From PALSA-243 sp049522755 (lineage in GTDB: Bacteria > Acidobacteriota > Terriglobia > Bryobacterales > Bryobacteraceae), in contig JBEKNN010000010.1 in the NCBI GenBank assembly GCA_049522755.1, positions 4,406 to 68,405 on the forward strand: a DNA stretch of 64,000 nucleotides, read 5' to 3'. The notes under the pieces were generated by a model. The model searched no databases. It was not told where the DNA came from and saw only the letters and a program-made list of their open reading frames with translations. Position 1 is the first letter of the stretch. Every line of letters begins with the position of its first letter. The translations under genes and the position numbers were made by a program. Positions 15,131 through 22,739 of the stretch are shown here, piece by piece.

Positions 15131-16659
15131 AGCGCGCTCTTTTTCTGTTGCTGATTGCCGGCGGCGCGCCGTTATCCAATAGCGCCCAACCGCTTTCCGA
15201 GCGCATCGAGCGGCTCTTCGCGCAATCGCCCGTGACCCGCACGGCCTTTTGGGGAATTCAGGTGACCGAGCTTGCGACGGGCAAGACGCTCTACCAGCTC
15301 AACGCCAATCGCTTCTTCGTCCCCGCTTCGAATACCAAGCTCTTTAGCACGTCGCTTGCCCTCACCCGGCTGGGCCCCGATTTTACCTTTCAAACACGCG
15401 TACTGGCCGGCGCCGCGCCCGATGCCGATGGCCGCATCGCGGCGGATGTCCGCCTGGTGGGCGGCGGCGACCCCAACCTTTCCGCGCGCGCCATCCCCTA
15501 CCGTATGGGGACAAGCATCGGCGACCCGCTAATCGCTATCGCCAGCCTGGCCGATCAAGTGGCTGCCCGCGGCATCCACCGCATCGACGGCGACATTGTG
15601 GGCGACGACTCGTGGTATGTTTGGGAACCCTTCGGCAACGGCTGGTCCATCGACGACCCCACCTACGATTACGGCGCGCCCGTGTCAGCCCTCACCGTCA
15701 ACGACAATGCTTTTACCCTGAGCGTCCGTCCCGGCGCGCAGGATGGCGACCCGGCCGCGATCGAGCTCAACCCCGCCGCGGAATACTACAGCGTCGACAA
15801 CCGGATCCGCACCCTGGCCTCGGTCGGCGATCAACATGTGGATCGCCGCATTCACTATTCGCGCGCCGCCGGCAGTATGACGCTTAAGCTCTGGGGCGCC
15901 ATCCCTCTGAGCGGCCGCGGCGAGGATCTCACGCTCGGCATTGACGACCCCGCTCTCTACGCCGCCATCGCCTTTCGACAGGCGCTGGAGGAGCGCGGCA
16001 TTACAGTGACGGGTACCGCTATTGCCCACCATCTCTACCCCAACGAAGTGGCCGATCTGAAACAGGGCACGCCCGCGCCGCCTGTTGCCAGTATCGGGCA
16101 GGATGCCGAACCTGGCATCGAGTTGGCCGCGCGCACGTCCGCGCCGCTTCTCGAAGACCTGCGCATCACTGCTAAAGTCAGCCAGAACCTGCACGCGGAG
16201 CTCGATCTGCGCGCCGTGGGCCGCGCCCGCCGCAATATGGGCAGCGTGGAAGCGGGACTCGACGAGTTGAAGGCGTTCCTCACCGAGGCGGGCGTCGATC
16301 CCGGCGGCTATAGCATCAATGACGGCTCGGGCCTGGCGCGCCTCAACCTGGTGAGCCCGGCGACCGTGGTCAAGCTGCTCGGCTACATGTACGCATCGCC
16401 GGCGCGCGATAACTTCCTTTCGATCTTGCCTGTCGGCGGCCAGGACGGCACGCTGAATGCGCGATTCGGCGGCCCATCGATTGCGGGACGCATTCACGCG
16501 AAGACGGGGTCGCTCGCGCACGTCAGCGCGCTCTCCGGATACGCCCAGCGCCGCCGCGGCGATTGGATCGCGTTTTCGATCCTGGCGAATAATTATAACG
16601 GGCCCACGGCGGAGGTACGCGCGGTGATGGACCGGATCTGCGAGTTGTTGCTGGAGTAA
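15127..16659 (+). CDS. dacB: D-alanyl-D-alanine carboxypeptidase/endopeptidase (PBP4 type)
   Basis: A 510-residue periplasmic enzyme with a signal peptide (RALFLLLIAGGAPLSNSAQ). The S13 peptidase motifs are present: SNTK (about residue 68), NDGSGLARLN (about 400) and AKTGSL (about 458). It trims or cleaves peptidoglycan cross-links. The long insertion between the SxxK and SxN motifs is normal for PBP4. Its last 72 bases, plus 9 bp after the stop, recur in diverged form at 18020-18100. Confidence 0.93.
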   Translation: MKRALFLLLIAGGAPLSNSAQPLSERIERLFAQSPVTRTAFWGIQVTELATGKTLYQLNANRFFVPASNTKLFSTSLALTRLGPDFTFQTRVLAGAAPDADGRIAADVRLVGGGDPNLSARAIPYRMGTSIGDPLIAIASLADQVAARGIHRIDGDIVGDDSWYVWEPFGNGWSIDDPTYDYGAPVSALTVNDNAFTLSVRPGAQDGDPAAIELNPAAEYYSVDNRIRTLASVGDQHVDRRIHYSRAAGSMTLKLWGAIPLSGRGEDLTLGIDDPALYAAIAFRQALEERGITVTGTAIAHHLYPNEVADLKQGTPAPPVASIGQDAEPGIELAARTSAPLLEDLRITAKVSQNLHAELDLRAVGRARRNMGSVEAGLDELKAFLTEAGVDPGGYSINDGSGLARLNLVSPATVVKLLGYMYASPARDNFLSILPVGGQDGTLNARFGGPSIAGRIHAKTGSLAHVSALSGYAQRRRGDWIAFSILANNYNGPTAEVRAVMDRICELLLE

Positions 16660-16668
16660 GTGGCGCGG
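16588..16668 (+). repeat. dacB 3' end, original copy of an 81-bp direct repeat
   Basis: This segment covers the last 24 codons of dacB and 9 bp beyond. It matches 18020-18100 in the same orientation with about 10 differences. The 1.35 kb between the copies contains only toxin-antitoxin remnants and repeats. Confidence 0.85.
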
Positions 16669-16792
16669 GCCCATGGCCTGCGCAGTCCCGAGCCGCTCTT
16701 AGCGCTCGGCGAGCGGGCGCCAATTAAGGAAATGGGCTTGACGGCTCGAATTGAAGCTGGAGTGAAGGGCCAAGTCATCGTCTTTGCGCCCC

Positions 16793-17150
16793 TCAGAACG
16801 ATCGAACCATAAGCCCCGGAATCATTTTGAAGTGGCGAACGTTTAAGGTGCCGATGGCGTAGCCGAAATGCAAGGCGGTTGCGCCGATTTGCAGGTCCGC
16901 GAAAGAGATCGGCAGCCCCTGTTTCCTCGCTTCCGCATCCACCTTCGCTGCAAGCTGTCCCATCTCTTTCGTGAACGGCTCTACACGCGTTAGCGCGCCA
17001 GAGTCCATGTTCGAGTTCGATCACGCTCACGGCTGAGAGCGGAATGTCGGTGACGCCGGCGCTCGCGCGTATGGCAGTCAGAAGCTGGCTGACAGGTCGC
17101 GCCTTCCGCTCCGCGTCAATCGGCACGCTGGAGTCGAGTACTAATCCCAC
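16793..17150 (-). pseudogene. PIN-domain toxin relic (frameshift and internal deletion)
   Basis: The 5' part (from 17150) reads MGLVLDSSVPIDAERK then AVSVIELEHGLWRAN, a FitB/VapC-type PIN start. The 3' part is in another frame (from 17008): VEPFTKEMGQLAAKVDAEAR then FADLQIGATALHFGYAIGT and NVRHFKMIPGL, the normal PIN ending. About a dozen residues between GLWRAN and VEPF appear lost along with the frame. It is therefore probably inactive. Confidence 0.8.
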
Positions 17151-17341
17151 GAGGGAGGACTCAGAGGCTCGCGGTGTGCGTCGATGGCGGCTTGCACATC
17201 CTTGGCGAAGTTTGCGTCGGGAACTGGCGCGAAGCCAAGCTTCTCTTCGTAGGCTTTCGCCAGCGCGATGGATTCATCAATGGATCGGCCCGGTCCTTGG
17301 CGCGGCCGGATGATCGCCACGGGCATCTGGTCGCTCGACAA
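17141..17341 (-). CDS. Small antitoxin-like protein, partner of the broken PIN gene
   Basis: A 66-residue protein (SSDQMPVAIIRPRQGPGRS, then ESIALAKAYEEKLGFAPVPD). It overlaps the start of the PIN relic by 10 bp, the standard antitoxin position. It has no clear DNA-binding motif. It may persist without its toxin. Identification rests mainly on context. Confidence 0.55.
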   Translation of the reverse strand: MSSDQMPVAIIRPRQGPGRSIDESIALAKAYEEKLGFAPVPDANFAKDVQAAIDAHREPLSPPSWD

Positions 17342-17444
17342 GGCTTCACGCCCGTACCTGTCGCGCTCTAGTGTTGCGTTTCATTAAAACGTATCTAATT
17401 AATTGGACGCCGAAGTTCAGTATTGCCTTCTTGTCCGCCAGGCG

Positions 17445-17647
17445 GGACGAGCGTCCGAAGTTGGTTGCCAGCCCACATAGAAGGTGTTTTGGGCCGCGGA
17501 TGAACGCAGATAAACGCCGGTAAATAAATCATAATTCTTATCGGCGTTCATCGGCGTTTATCGGCGGCCAATGCCTCTTTTCGATGTTGGTCCTCCGCCT
17601 CCTCGTGTGAGTGATGCCCGCATCACAAACAAAGCATTATGGATATG
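17445..17647 (+). repeat. ~200-bp dispersed repeat, copy A
   Basis: It begins GGACGAGCGTCCGAAGTTGG and contains a palindromic part built from GATAAACGCCG and CGGCGTTTATCGGCGG. It ends near GATATGT. It aligns along its length with 49105-49297 (copy B, same orientation). Both copies lie inside segments bounded by a duplicated gene 3' end. No reading frame is evident. Confidence 0.8.
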
Positions 17648-18019
17648 TTTTATCGAAACTTATACTAGTTTCGTGGTACGCGGGGCAGCCGGGATCGTAC
17701 ACCCATAGGCGTTGAAATAAGAGCCCCAGGCCAGAATTCGGACTCGGGCCGCCGCTGGGTTGTTCGGCCGCCGCTTGCTTGAGGTTAAATGGGGCTTCTT
17801 GCCCGTGCCGCGCAGAATCCCCGGACGGTCGCATCTGGCGTAGCTTCGGTACGGTCGTCAATACTCCCAGCCATGCCACCGCGTACTTCTCCGAGAGGGC
17901 GACAAAACCCGTCCATTTACGGCGTCGCACGGGGTCGCCGGGTGGCCAGTTTCCGATACAGCACTTGGGCTTATTGGAAACGGGCTCGCCTCTCACTTGG
18001 CCGTATCAACGCCTATGTG
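17648..18019. other. Region without recognisable genes
   Basis: A 119-codon minus-strand frame covers most of this stretch (17637-17996). Its composition and lack of family resemblance give no support for a real gene. It precedes the dacB 3' copy. Confidence 0.4.
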
Positions 18020-18100
18020 AATAACTATAATGGGCCCACAGCGGAAGTGAGGGCGGTGATGGACCGGAGCTGCGAGCTGATGCTGGAGTAAGTGGCGCGG
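18020..18100 (+). repeat. Second, diverged copy of the dacB 3' end
   Basis: It encodes NNYNGPTAEVRAVMDRSCEL and the same ending as DacB, with a stop codon at the same place, but has no gene in front. See 16588-16668. Confidence 0.85.
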
Positions 18101-18177
18101 CTATGGCGCACACAGACGTCAATCCGGCTAACATGGAGATTGGCGGCCCTTAGCCGGCAACACGGGAAGGAAAATCC

Positions 18178-18498
18178 ATGACTCTCGACCGTACCGGCGA
18201 CCTAGGTGAACAACGTCAACACGTCCACGCCTATATCGACCGCTTGCCTGGCGATCAGCTCACGGTCGTATGCGGCCTCCTTGAAGCCATGCTCTCGCCG
18301 CTCGACCGCAAGCTGGCGCTGGCTCCCATTGACGATGAACCGGTCACCCCCGAAGACAAGGCCGCTATTCAGGCGGGTGTCGCCTCGCTCGAACGAGGAG
18401 GCGGGGCGCCCATGGAAGAGGTCCTGGCCGATTTTGGTCTGACGATGGACGACTTTCGGGAAATGGCCCGGACGCCAGGCCCAGAAGACCCGGCTTAG
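18178..18498 (+). CDS. Antitoxin-like protein preceding a RelE relic
   Basis: A 106-residue acidic protein (AYIDRLPGDQLTVVCGLLEA, then EDKAAIQAGVASLERGG and MEEVLADFGLTMDDF). The C-terminal MEEVLADFG pattern is common in antitoxins paired with RelE toxins. It stops 2 bp before the RelE-like gene. AAGGAAAATCC lies ahead of the ATG. Confidence 0.72.
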   Translation: MTLDRTGDLGEQRQHVHAYIDRLPGDQLTVVCGLLEAMLSPLDRKLALAPIDDEPVTPEDKAAIQAGVASLERGGGAPMEEVLADFGLTMDDFREMARTPGPEDPA

Positions 18499-18500
18499 GA

Positions 18501-18758
18501 ATGGCTACGCGGGTTATCTTTTCCGATGAAGCCCGCGCCGACATCCGTGCCATCGACCGCGACACGGCATTGCGGCTGCTCAAAGCCTTGGCCCGCTTCC
18601 TCGAAACCGAAGCCGGCAATGTCAAATAGTTATAGGGTTTCGATCCGCCACATTATCGCCTCCGGAACGGCGACTGGCGGGTAATCTTTCGCAAAACCGG
18701 CGCGGAGACGATTTAGGTTGTCCGCGTTCGTTATCGCCGCGAAGCTTACCGGGAGTAG
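18501..18758 (+). pseudogene. RelE-family toxin interrupted by three in-frame TAG codons
   Basis: One continuous frame of 86 codons reads MATRVIFSDEARADIRAIDR ... AGNVK-stop-L-stop-GFDPP ... RNGDWRVIFRKTGAETI-stop-VVRVRYRREAYRE. The parts match a complete RelE toxin in order and length. The TAG codons are at 18627, 18633 and 18714; relatives usually have Gln or a basic residue there (VKQLQG). Three C-to-T changes of CAG would explain them. TAG ends ordinary genes elsewhere in this window, so this is most simply a decayed toxin. Confidence 0.8.
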
Positions 18759-18829
18759 CCCGGCCACTGGACCGCCGTCACGCATTGTGCCCCGGCCGAA
18801 GTCTGGCGGCGCGCGCACCACCTCGTAGC

Positions 18830-18873
18830 CGGCTGAAAACCGGCTGTAGCCAGGATTGGCCGCCCCACAAACA
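18830..18873. repeat. Dispersed hairpin repeat (GCCGGCTGNAGCC family)
   Basis: GCCGGCTGAAAACCGGCTG forms a hairpin, followed by TAGCCAGGATTGGCCGCCCC. Related copies occur at 21096-21137 and, on the other strand, 58590-58640. Confidence 0.65.
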
Positions 18874-18893
18874 CGCTATCCTTGGAACTTCTC

Positions 18894-19451
18894 ATGCCCG
18901 TAGTAATCTCTATGCTCCGCGGCGTCAACGTCGGCGGGCACAACCGGATCAAGATGGAAGCGCTCCGGGCCCTCTACGAATCCCTTGGCTTGCTCGACGT
19001 ACAAACCTACGTGCAAAGCGGCAACGTGGTTTTCAGAACTAAGGAACGCAACCTCGTTCCGCTGGCCAGACGCATTGAAGACGGAATCGAGCGCGGTTTC
19101 GGCTTTCGCCCTGGCGCGGCCCTTCGCACGCCGTCCGAGCTACGCGACGCCATCGCGAAAAATCCCTACGCCGGCCGGCAGAATATCGACCCCGGCAAGC
19201 TCCTGCTCACATTCCTTTCCACCGAACCGGACGCCGAAGCGCGCGGCAACGCTCTTGCGATCAAGACCTTCCCCGAAGAGTTGCGGATCGACGGCCGGGA
19301 GGTCTACATCTATTTTCCTAACGGTATGGGGCGTCCCAAAATGTCGTGGCCGCGCATTGAGAAAGCGCTGAAGACTTGGGGAACGGGCAGAAATTGGAAT
19401 ACGGTCACGAAGCTCCTCGAAATTGCCGAGGCGCTGGAAACCGCCCGGTAG
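18894..19451 (+). CDS. DUF1697 family protein
   Basis: A 185-residue protein beginning MPVVISMLRGVNVGGHNRIK. It contains the family pattern ALRALYESLGLLDVQTYVQS then GNVVFRT, and ends TGRNWNTVTKLLEIAEAL. DUF1697 proteins are small cytoplasmic alpha/beta proteins without known activity. An upstream TTG (18882) would add four residues; the ATG is preferred. It stands alone. Confidence 0.9.
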   Translation: MPVVISMLRGVNVGGHNRIKMEALRALYESLGLLDVQTYVQSGNVVFRTKERNLVPLARRIEDGIERGFGFRPGAALRTPSELRDAIAKNPYAGRQNIDPGKLLLTFLSTEPDAEARGNALAIKTFPEELRIDGREVYIYFPNGMGRPKMSWPRIEKALKTWGTGRNWNTVTKLLEIAEALETAR

Positions 19452-19511
19452 TTCTCCGGTACCCCGATCCGCCGATTTGACATGCCGCCGGGGAGCGCGG
19501 TAAAACAATTC

Positions 19512-21065
19512 ATGCCTACCTCATCCCGGCGCGCGTTTCTCGCCGTAGGTTTCGGCGCCGCCGCAGCCACGCGGTTTGCGCTGGCGGATAACTCGAGCGA
19601 CCTAACGTCGTTGACGCTGAAGCAGGCCTCCGAGCGCATCCGGTCTAAGAAGGTCTCTCCGGTAGAGCTCACCGAAGCCTGTCTCGACCGCATCAAGACT
19701 TATAACCCGAAGATCGACGCCTGGATCACGGTGATCCGCGACGGCGCGTTGGCGCAGGCCAGGGCGCTCGAAAAGGAACAGGCGGCCGGCCAATTGCGCG
19801 GCCCGCTGCACGGAATTCCCATCGGCCTGAAAGACAATATCGAAACCGCCGGCGTGCGCACCACCGCGGGCAGCAAGACTCTGTCGGGCAACATTCCGGC
19901 CGAGGACGCCGAAGTGACGCGGCGGCTCAAGGCCGCGGGCGCTATCGTAATCGGTAAGTGCAATATGCACGTTTTCGCCTCGGGCGCCACCTCGGCCGTG
20001 AGTTATTACGGGCCGGTGCGCAATCCGTGGAACCTGGAGCTGATCGCGGGCGGCTCTTCCGGCGGCTCGGCGGCCGCGGTTGCCATGCAGAACTGCTATG
20101 CCGCGCTGGGGACCGATACCGGGGGCTCCATCCGCACTCCGTCCGCTATGTGCGGCGTGGTGGGTTTCAAGCCCACCTATGGACGGGTCAGCATCCGCGG
20201 AATTGTGCCGTTGACCTGGTCGCTCGATCACTGCGGGCCGATCGCGCGGACCGTGGAAGATACGGCGATGGTGTTACAGGTCATCGCCGGTTACGATCGC
20301 CTCGACTTGCAAAGCATCGACTACCCCGTGCCGGATTATTCCGCTGGTATCGGCGCGCCGGTGACGCAGTTCCGGATTGGCATTCCGCCGATGTTCTACG
20401 ACGGCCTGGAGGACGAAGTGGCGCACGCCATGGAAGACGCGATCGCGCTGCTGAGCAAGCTGACCAAGGGGTCGCAAGAAGTGGAGATGCCCTCGATTCT
20501 CGATACCGGCGCGGGCAGCGAGGGGACCGTCTATCGCGAAGCATTGGGCAGCGGTTTTGTCGGCGGAGAGACCACGGGCGGCGGAGCCGGTGGCGCGGGA
20601 GGCGGCGGTGGGGGCGGCGGCAGCGCGCGCGCGGTGGATTACATCCGCGAATGGCGCAACCTGCGCTTGGTACGGCGCAGCGTGGACGATGAAGTGTTCC
20701 AGAAACAAAACGTCGACTTTCTGATTACGCCTACGATTCGCGAGTTGCCCTGGACCATTGAAGAGGAACTGGGGCGGGCCGCCAACGCTCGACCGCGCAA
20801 TCCGAAACCGGGAAATACGCGATCTCTGGACGATTACGGATTGCCCACGATCACGCTGCCGTGCGGCTTTTCGAAAGCCGGGCTGCCGATCGGCCTGCAA
20901 ATCAGTGGACCGAACCTAGCCGAGACGAATGTGCTCGCGCTGGCCTATGCCTATCAGCAGGCTACCGATTGGCACACGCGCCAGCCGCCGCTTCAGCCGG
21001 ACACCAAAGTGCCGGTGCTTTCGAAAACGGCGGCCGCACAGACCGGCGAGGCGCTCAACAGGTAA
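19512..21065 (+). CDS. Amidase, amidase-signature family, Tat-exported
   Basis: About 517 residues. A twin-arginine signal (SSRRAFLAVGFGAAAATRFA) opens the protein, so it is likely exported folded. The Ser-Ser-Lys triad is visible: Lys in PIGLKDNIETAG (about 107), Ser in TGGSIRTPSA and Ser in GGSSGGSAAAVA (about 180-215). The body matches Asp-tRNA/Glu-tRNA amidotransferase A-like amidases. A run of glycines (GGGAGGAGGGGGGGG, about 365) interrupts the C-terminal part and may be a flexible loop. Substrate unknown. An ATG at 19482 would precede the Tat motif by ten residues. Confidence 0.9.
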   Translation: MPTSSRRAFLAVGFGAAAATRFALADNSSDLTSLTLKQASERIRSKKVSPVELTEACLDRIKTYNPKIDAWITVIRDGALAQARALEKEQAAGQLRGPLHGIPIGLKDNIETAGVRTTAGSKTLSGNIPAEDAEVTRRLKAAGAIVIGKCNMHVFASGATSAVSYYGPVRNPWNLELIAGGSSGGSAAAVAMQNCYAALGTDTGGSIRTPSAMCGVVGFKPTYGRVSIRGIVPLTWSLDHCGPIARTVEDTAMVLQVIAGYDRLDLQSIDYPVPDYSAGIGAPVTQFRIGIPPMFYDGLEDEVAHAMEDAIALLSKLTKGSQEVEMPSILDTGAGSEGTVYREALGSGFVGGETTGGGAGGAGGGGGGGGSARAVDYIREWRNLRLVRRSVDDEVFQKQNVDFLITPTIRELPWTIEEELGRAANARPRNPKPGNTRSLDDYGLPTITLPCGFSKAGLPIGLQISGPNLAETNVLALAYAYQQATDWHTRQPPLQPDTKVPVLSKTAAAQTGEALNR

Positions 21066-21140
21066 TGTGGCACCGGCCTCCCGGCCGGTCGATGGCAGAT
21101 GAAAGCCGGCTGCAGCCATGATTGGCTGCCCCACAAAGCA
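21066..21140. repeat. Dispersed hairpin repeats between amidase and SDR genes
   Basis: CACCGGCCTCCCGGCCGGTC forms a hairpin. AAGCCGGCTGCAGCCATGA and TTGGCTGCCCCACAA follow, as in 18830-18873 and the reverse copy near 58600. It separates two convergent genes and may act as a terminator-like element. Confidence 0.65.
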
Positions 21141-21929
21141 CTACAACTCGGGGAAGCGGCTCACGGGAAAAGTATCGAGCGGCGTGGAGCGCTGCTGCAC
21201 CAGCACTCCGCCATCCACCACCAGACACGCGCCGGTGATGTAGCGGGCATCTTCCGTGGCCAGAAATACGGTTGGTCCGGCCAAGTCTTCCGCGTCGCCC
21301 AGGCGGCCCATCGGAACCACTTGCCCGCGCTCGGCGGCAAGTGCGTCGTCAATGTCGTAAGTGCGGATCAGGCCAGGCACAACGGCGTTGACGCGGATTC
21401 CGTATGGCGCCAGATCGAGCGCCATGGCCCGGGTCATAGCCTCGATGCCGCCCTTGGACGCATCGTAGGCCACGTTGCCGCGGTGCGCGCGAGTGGCCCC
21501 GCCGCTCGACATGTGAATGATGGCGCCGGAACGCTTCCGGGCCATCACGTGCGCAGCCCGCAACGAGCAGAGGAACGCGCCCTTGAGGTTGACGCCCAGG
21601 ACGTGGTCCCACCAGGCTTCGTCGCCTTCCAGAAAGTGGCGCGCGGCGTAAATATCGCCGGCATTGTTCACCAGCACGTCGATGGTTCCGAAGCGGTCGA
21701 GCAACTGGTCGAACATGGCGTCGACTTGCGCCTTGCTGGAGACGTCTGCGGCGATGCCGGTTGCCTCGGGGATAGCCGCGGCCACTTCGCGGGCGCGGTC
21801 TTCGTGCAGGTCGTTGACGGCCACCAGGGCCCCTTCGGCGCCGAAGCGCTCGGCGATGGCGCGGCCGATTCCGTGGCCGGCGCCGGTGACCAGGACGACT
21901 TTGCCGGCGAATCGTTGGGATGAGTTCAT
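21141..21929 (-). CDS. Short-chain dehydrogenase/reductase
   Basis: A 262-residue SDR. The NAD(P)-binding motif is LVTGAGHGIGRAIAERFG (about 13-30). NNAG is at about 90, the catalytic Ser lies in HMSSGGATRAH, and YDASKGG (about 155) supplies Tyr and Lys. The family ending ITGACLVVDGGVLVQQ is present. The substrate is not predictable. It is convergent with the amidase and divergent from sdhC. Confidence 0.92.
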   Translation of the reverse strand: MNSSQRFAGKVVLVTGAGHGIGRAIAERFGAEGALVAVNDLHEDRAREVAAAIPEATGIAADVSSKAQVDAMFDQLLDRFGTIDVLVNNAGDIYAARHFLEGDEAWWDHVLGVNLKGAFLCSLRAAHVMARKRSGAIIHMSSGGATRAHRGNVAYDASKGGIEAMTRAMALDLAPYGIRVNAVVPGLIRTYDIDDALAAERGQVVPMGRLGDAEDLAGPTVFLATEDARYITGACLVVDGGVLVQQRSTPLDTFPVSRFPEL

Positions 21930-21977
21930 GTTAGTAGGCTAACAGCCAGGCGGTGAGCCAGGGCGCCTGCACGGGGC

Positions 21978-21983
21978 TATACT
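21978..21983 (+). promoter_or_regulatory. -10 element (TATACT) of the sdhCAB operon
   Basis: TATACT lies 6 nt before the TTG start at 21990, with no clear -35. If used, the sdhC mRNA would be leaderless. Confidence 0.4.
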
Positions 21984-21989
21984 GGAATT

Positions 21990-22706
21990 TTGAAACCACC
22001 GACTTCCGCGCCACTGTCCACTGTCGCTTCTACAACAATTCGTTTCTACGACGCAGCCATCGGCAAGAAAGTTCTGATGGCGGTCACCGGCATCATCCTG
22101 TTCGGATATGTGCTGGGCCACATGTTAGGGAACCTTCAGATTTTTGCGCCCGATCGCGATCAGATCAACCATTACGCGGCGTTTCTACACAGTCCTGCGA
22201 ACGTTGTTCCGCTGTGGGCCATTCGCGTGATTTTGCTCGCGGCGGTGGTGCTGCACATTGTTGCGGCCCTCCAGCTTACGAACCTGAAGAGCGACGCGCG
22301 GCCGCAGGGATACATCAAGAAGAAGAACGTGCCCTCTTCCTACGCCGCTCGCACCATGATTTGGAGCGGGCCAATCATCGCGGCATTTGTGATTTTTCAC
22401 GTGCTGCACCTCACCGTGGGCGCGGTGATGCCGTTGCGCGAAGTGGGCGCGAACCAACCGGATGTGCGCTACAACGTGGTGAGCGCTTTTCAGAATCCCG
22501 CGGTGTCGCTGTTCTACATTCTCGCCGTGGCGTTGTTGTGCATCCACCTGTATCACGGGCTGTGGAGCATGCTGCAATCGCTCGGCTGGGTCAGCCCGCG
22601 CCGTTCGCAGGCCATCAAAAATGGCGCGGCTGCGTTCGCGATTCTGGTTTGTCTGGGGTTCGTTTCCGTGCCTGTCGCGGTGATGGCGGGGCTGGTGACG
22701 TACTAG
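21990..22706 (+). CDS. sdhC: Succinate dehydrogenase/fumarate reductase cytochrome b subunit
   Basis: A 238-residue membrane subunit with five membrane segments, of the B. subtilis-type single-anchor di-heme cytochrome b558 class. Conserved His residues for haem appear in LFGYVLGHMLGNLQIF (about 48), VVLHIVAALQ (about 85), FHVLHLTVG (about 135) and CIHLYHGLWSML (about 180-185). TTG is chosen because no ATG precedes the conserved IRFYDAAIGKKVLMAVTG. It anchors the complex and passes electrons between quinone and the catalytic subunits. First gene of sdhCAB. Confidence 0.9.
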   Translation: MKPPTSAPLSTVASTTIRFYDAAIGKKVLMAVTGIILFGYVLGHMLGNLQIFAPDRDQINHYAAFLHSPANVVPLWAIRVILLAAVVLHIVAALQLTNLKSDARPQGYIKKKNVPSSYAARTMIWSGPIIAAFVIFHVLHLTVGAVMPLREVGANQPDVRYNVVSAFQNPAVSLFYILAVALLCIHLYHGLWSMLQSLGWVSPRRSQAIKNGAAAFAILVCLGFVSVPVAVMAGLVTY

Positions 22707-22739
22707 GCACTGACTTAGTGAATCATGACTGAATGAACC

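Noticed and set aside
15685..16674. 329-codon minus-strand frame opposite dacB
   Set aside because: Shadow of a clear PBP4 gene.
17637..17996. 119-codon minus-strand frame as a gene
   Set aside because: No family resemblance; composition looks like debris between repeats.
18501..18758. TAG reassigned to glutamine genome-wide
   Set aside because: TAG ends several normal genes here (for example at 10785, 19451 and 49093), so it is a stop codon.
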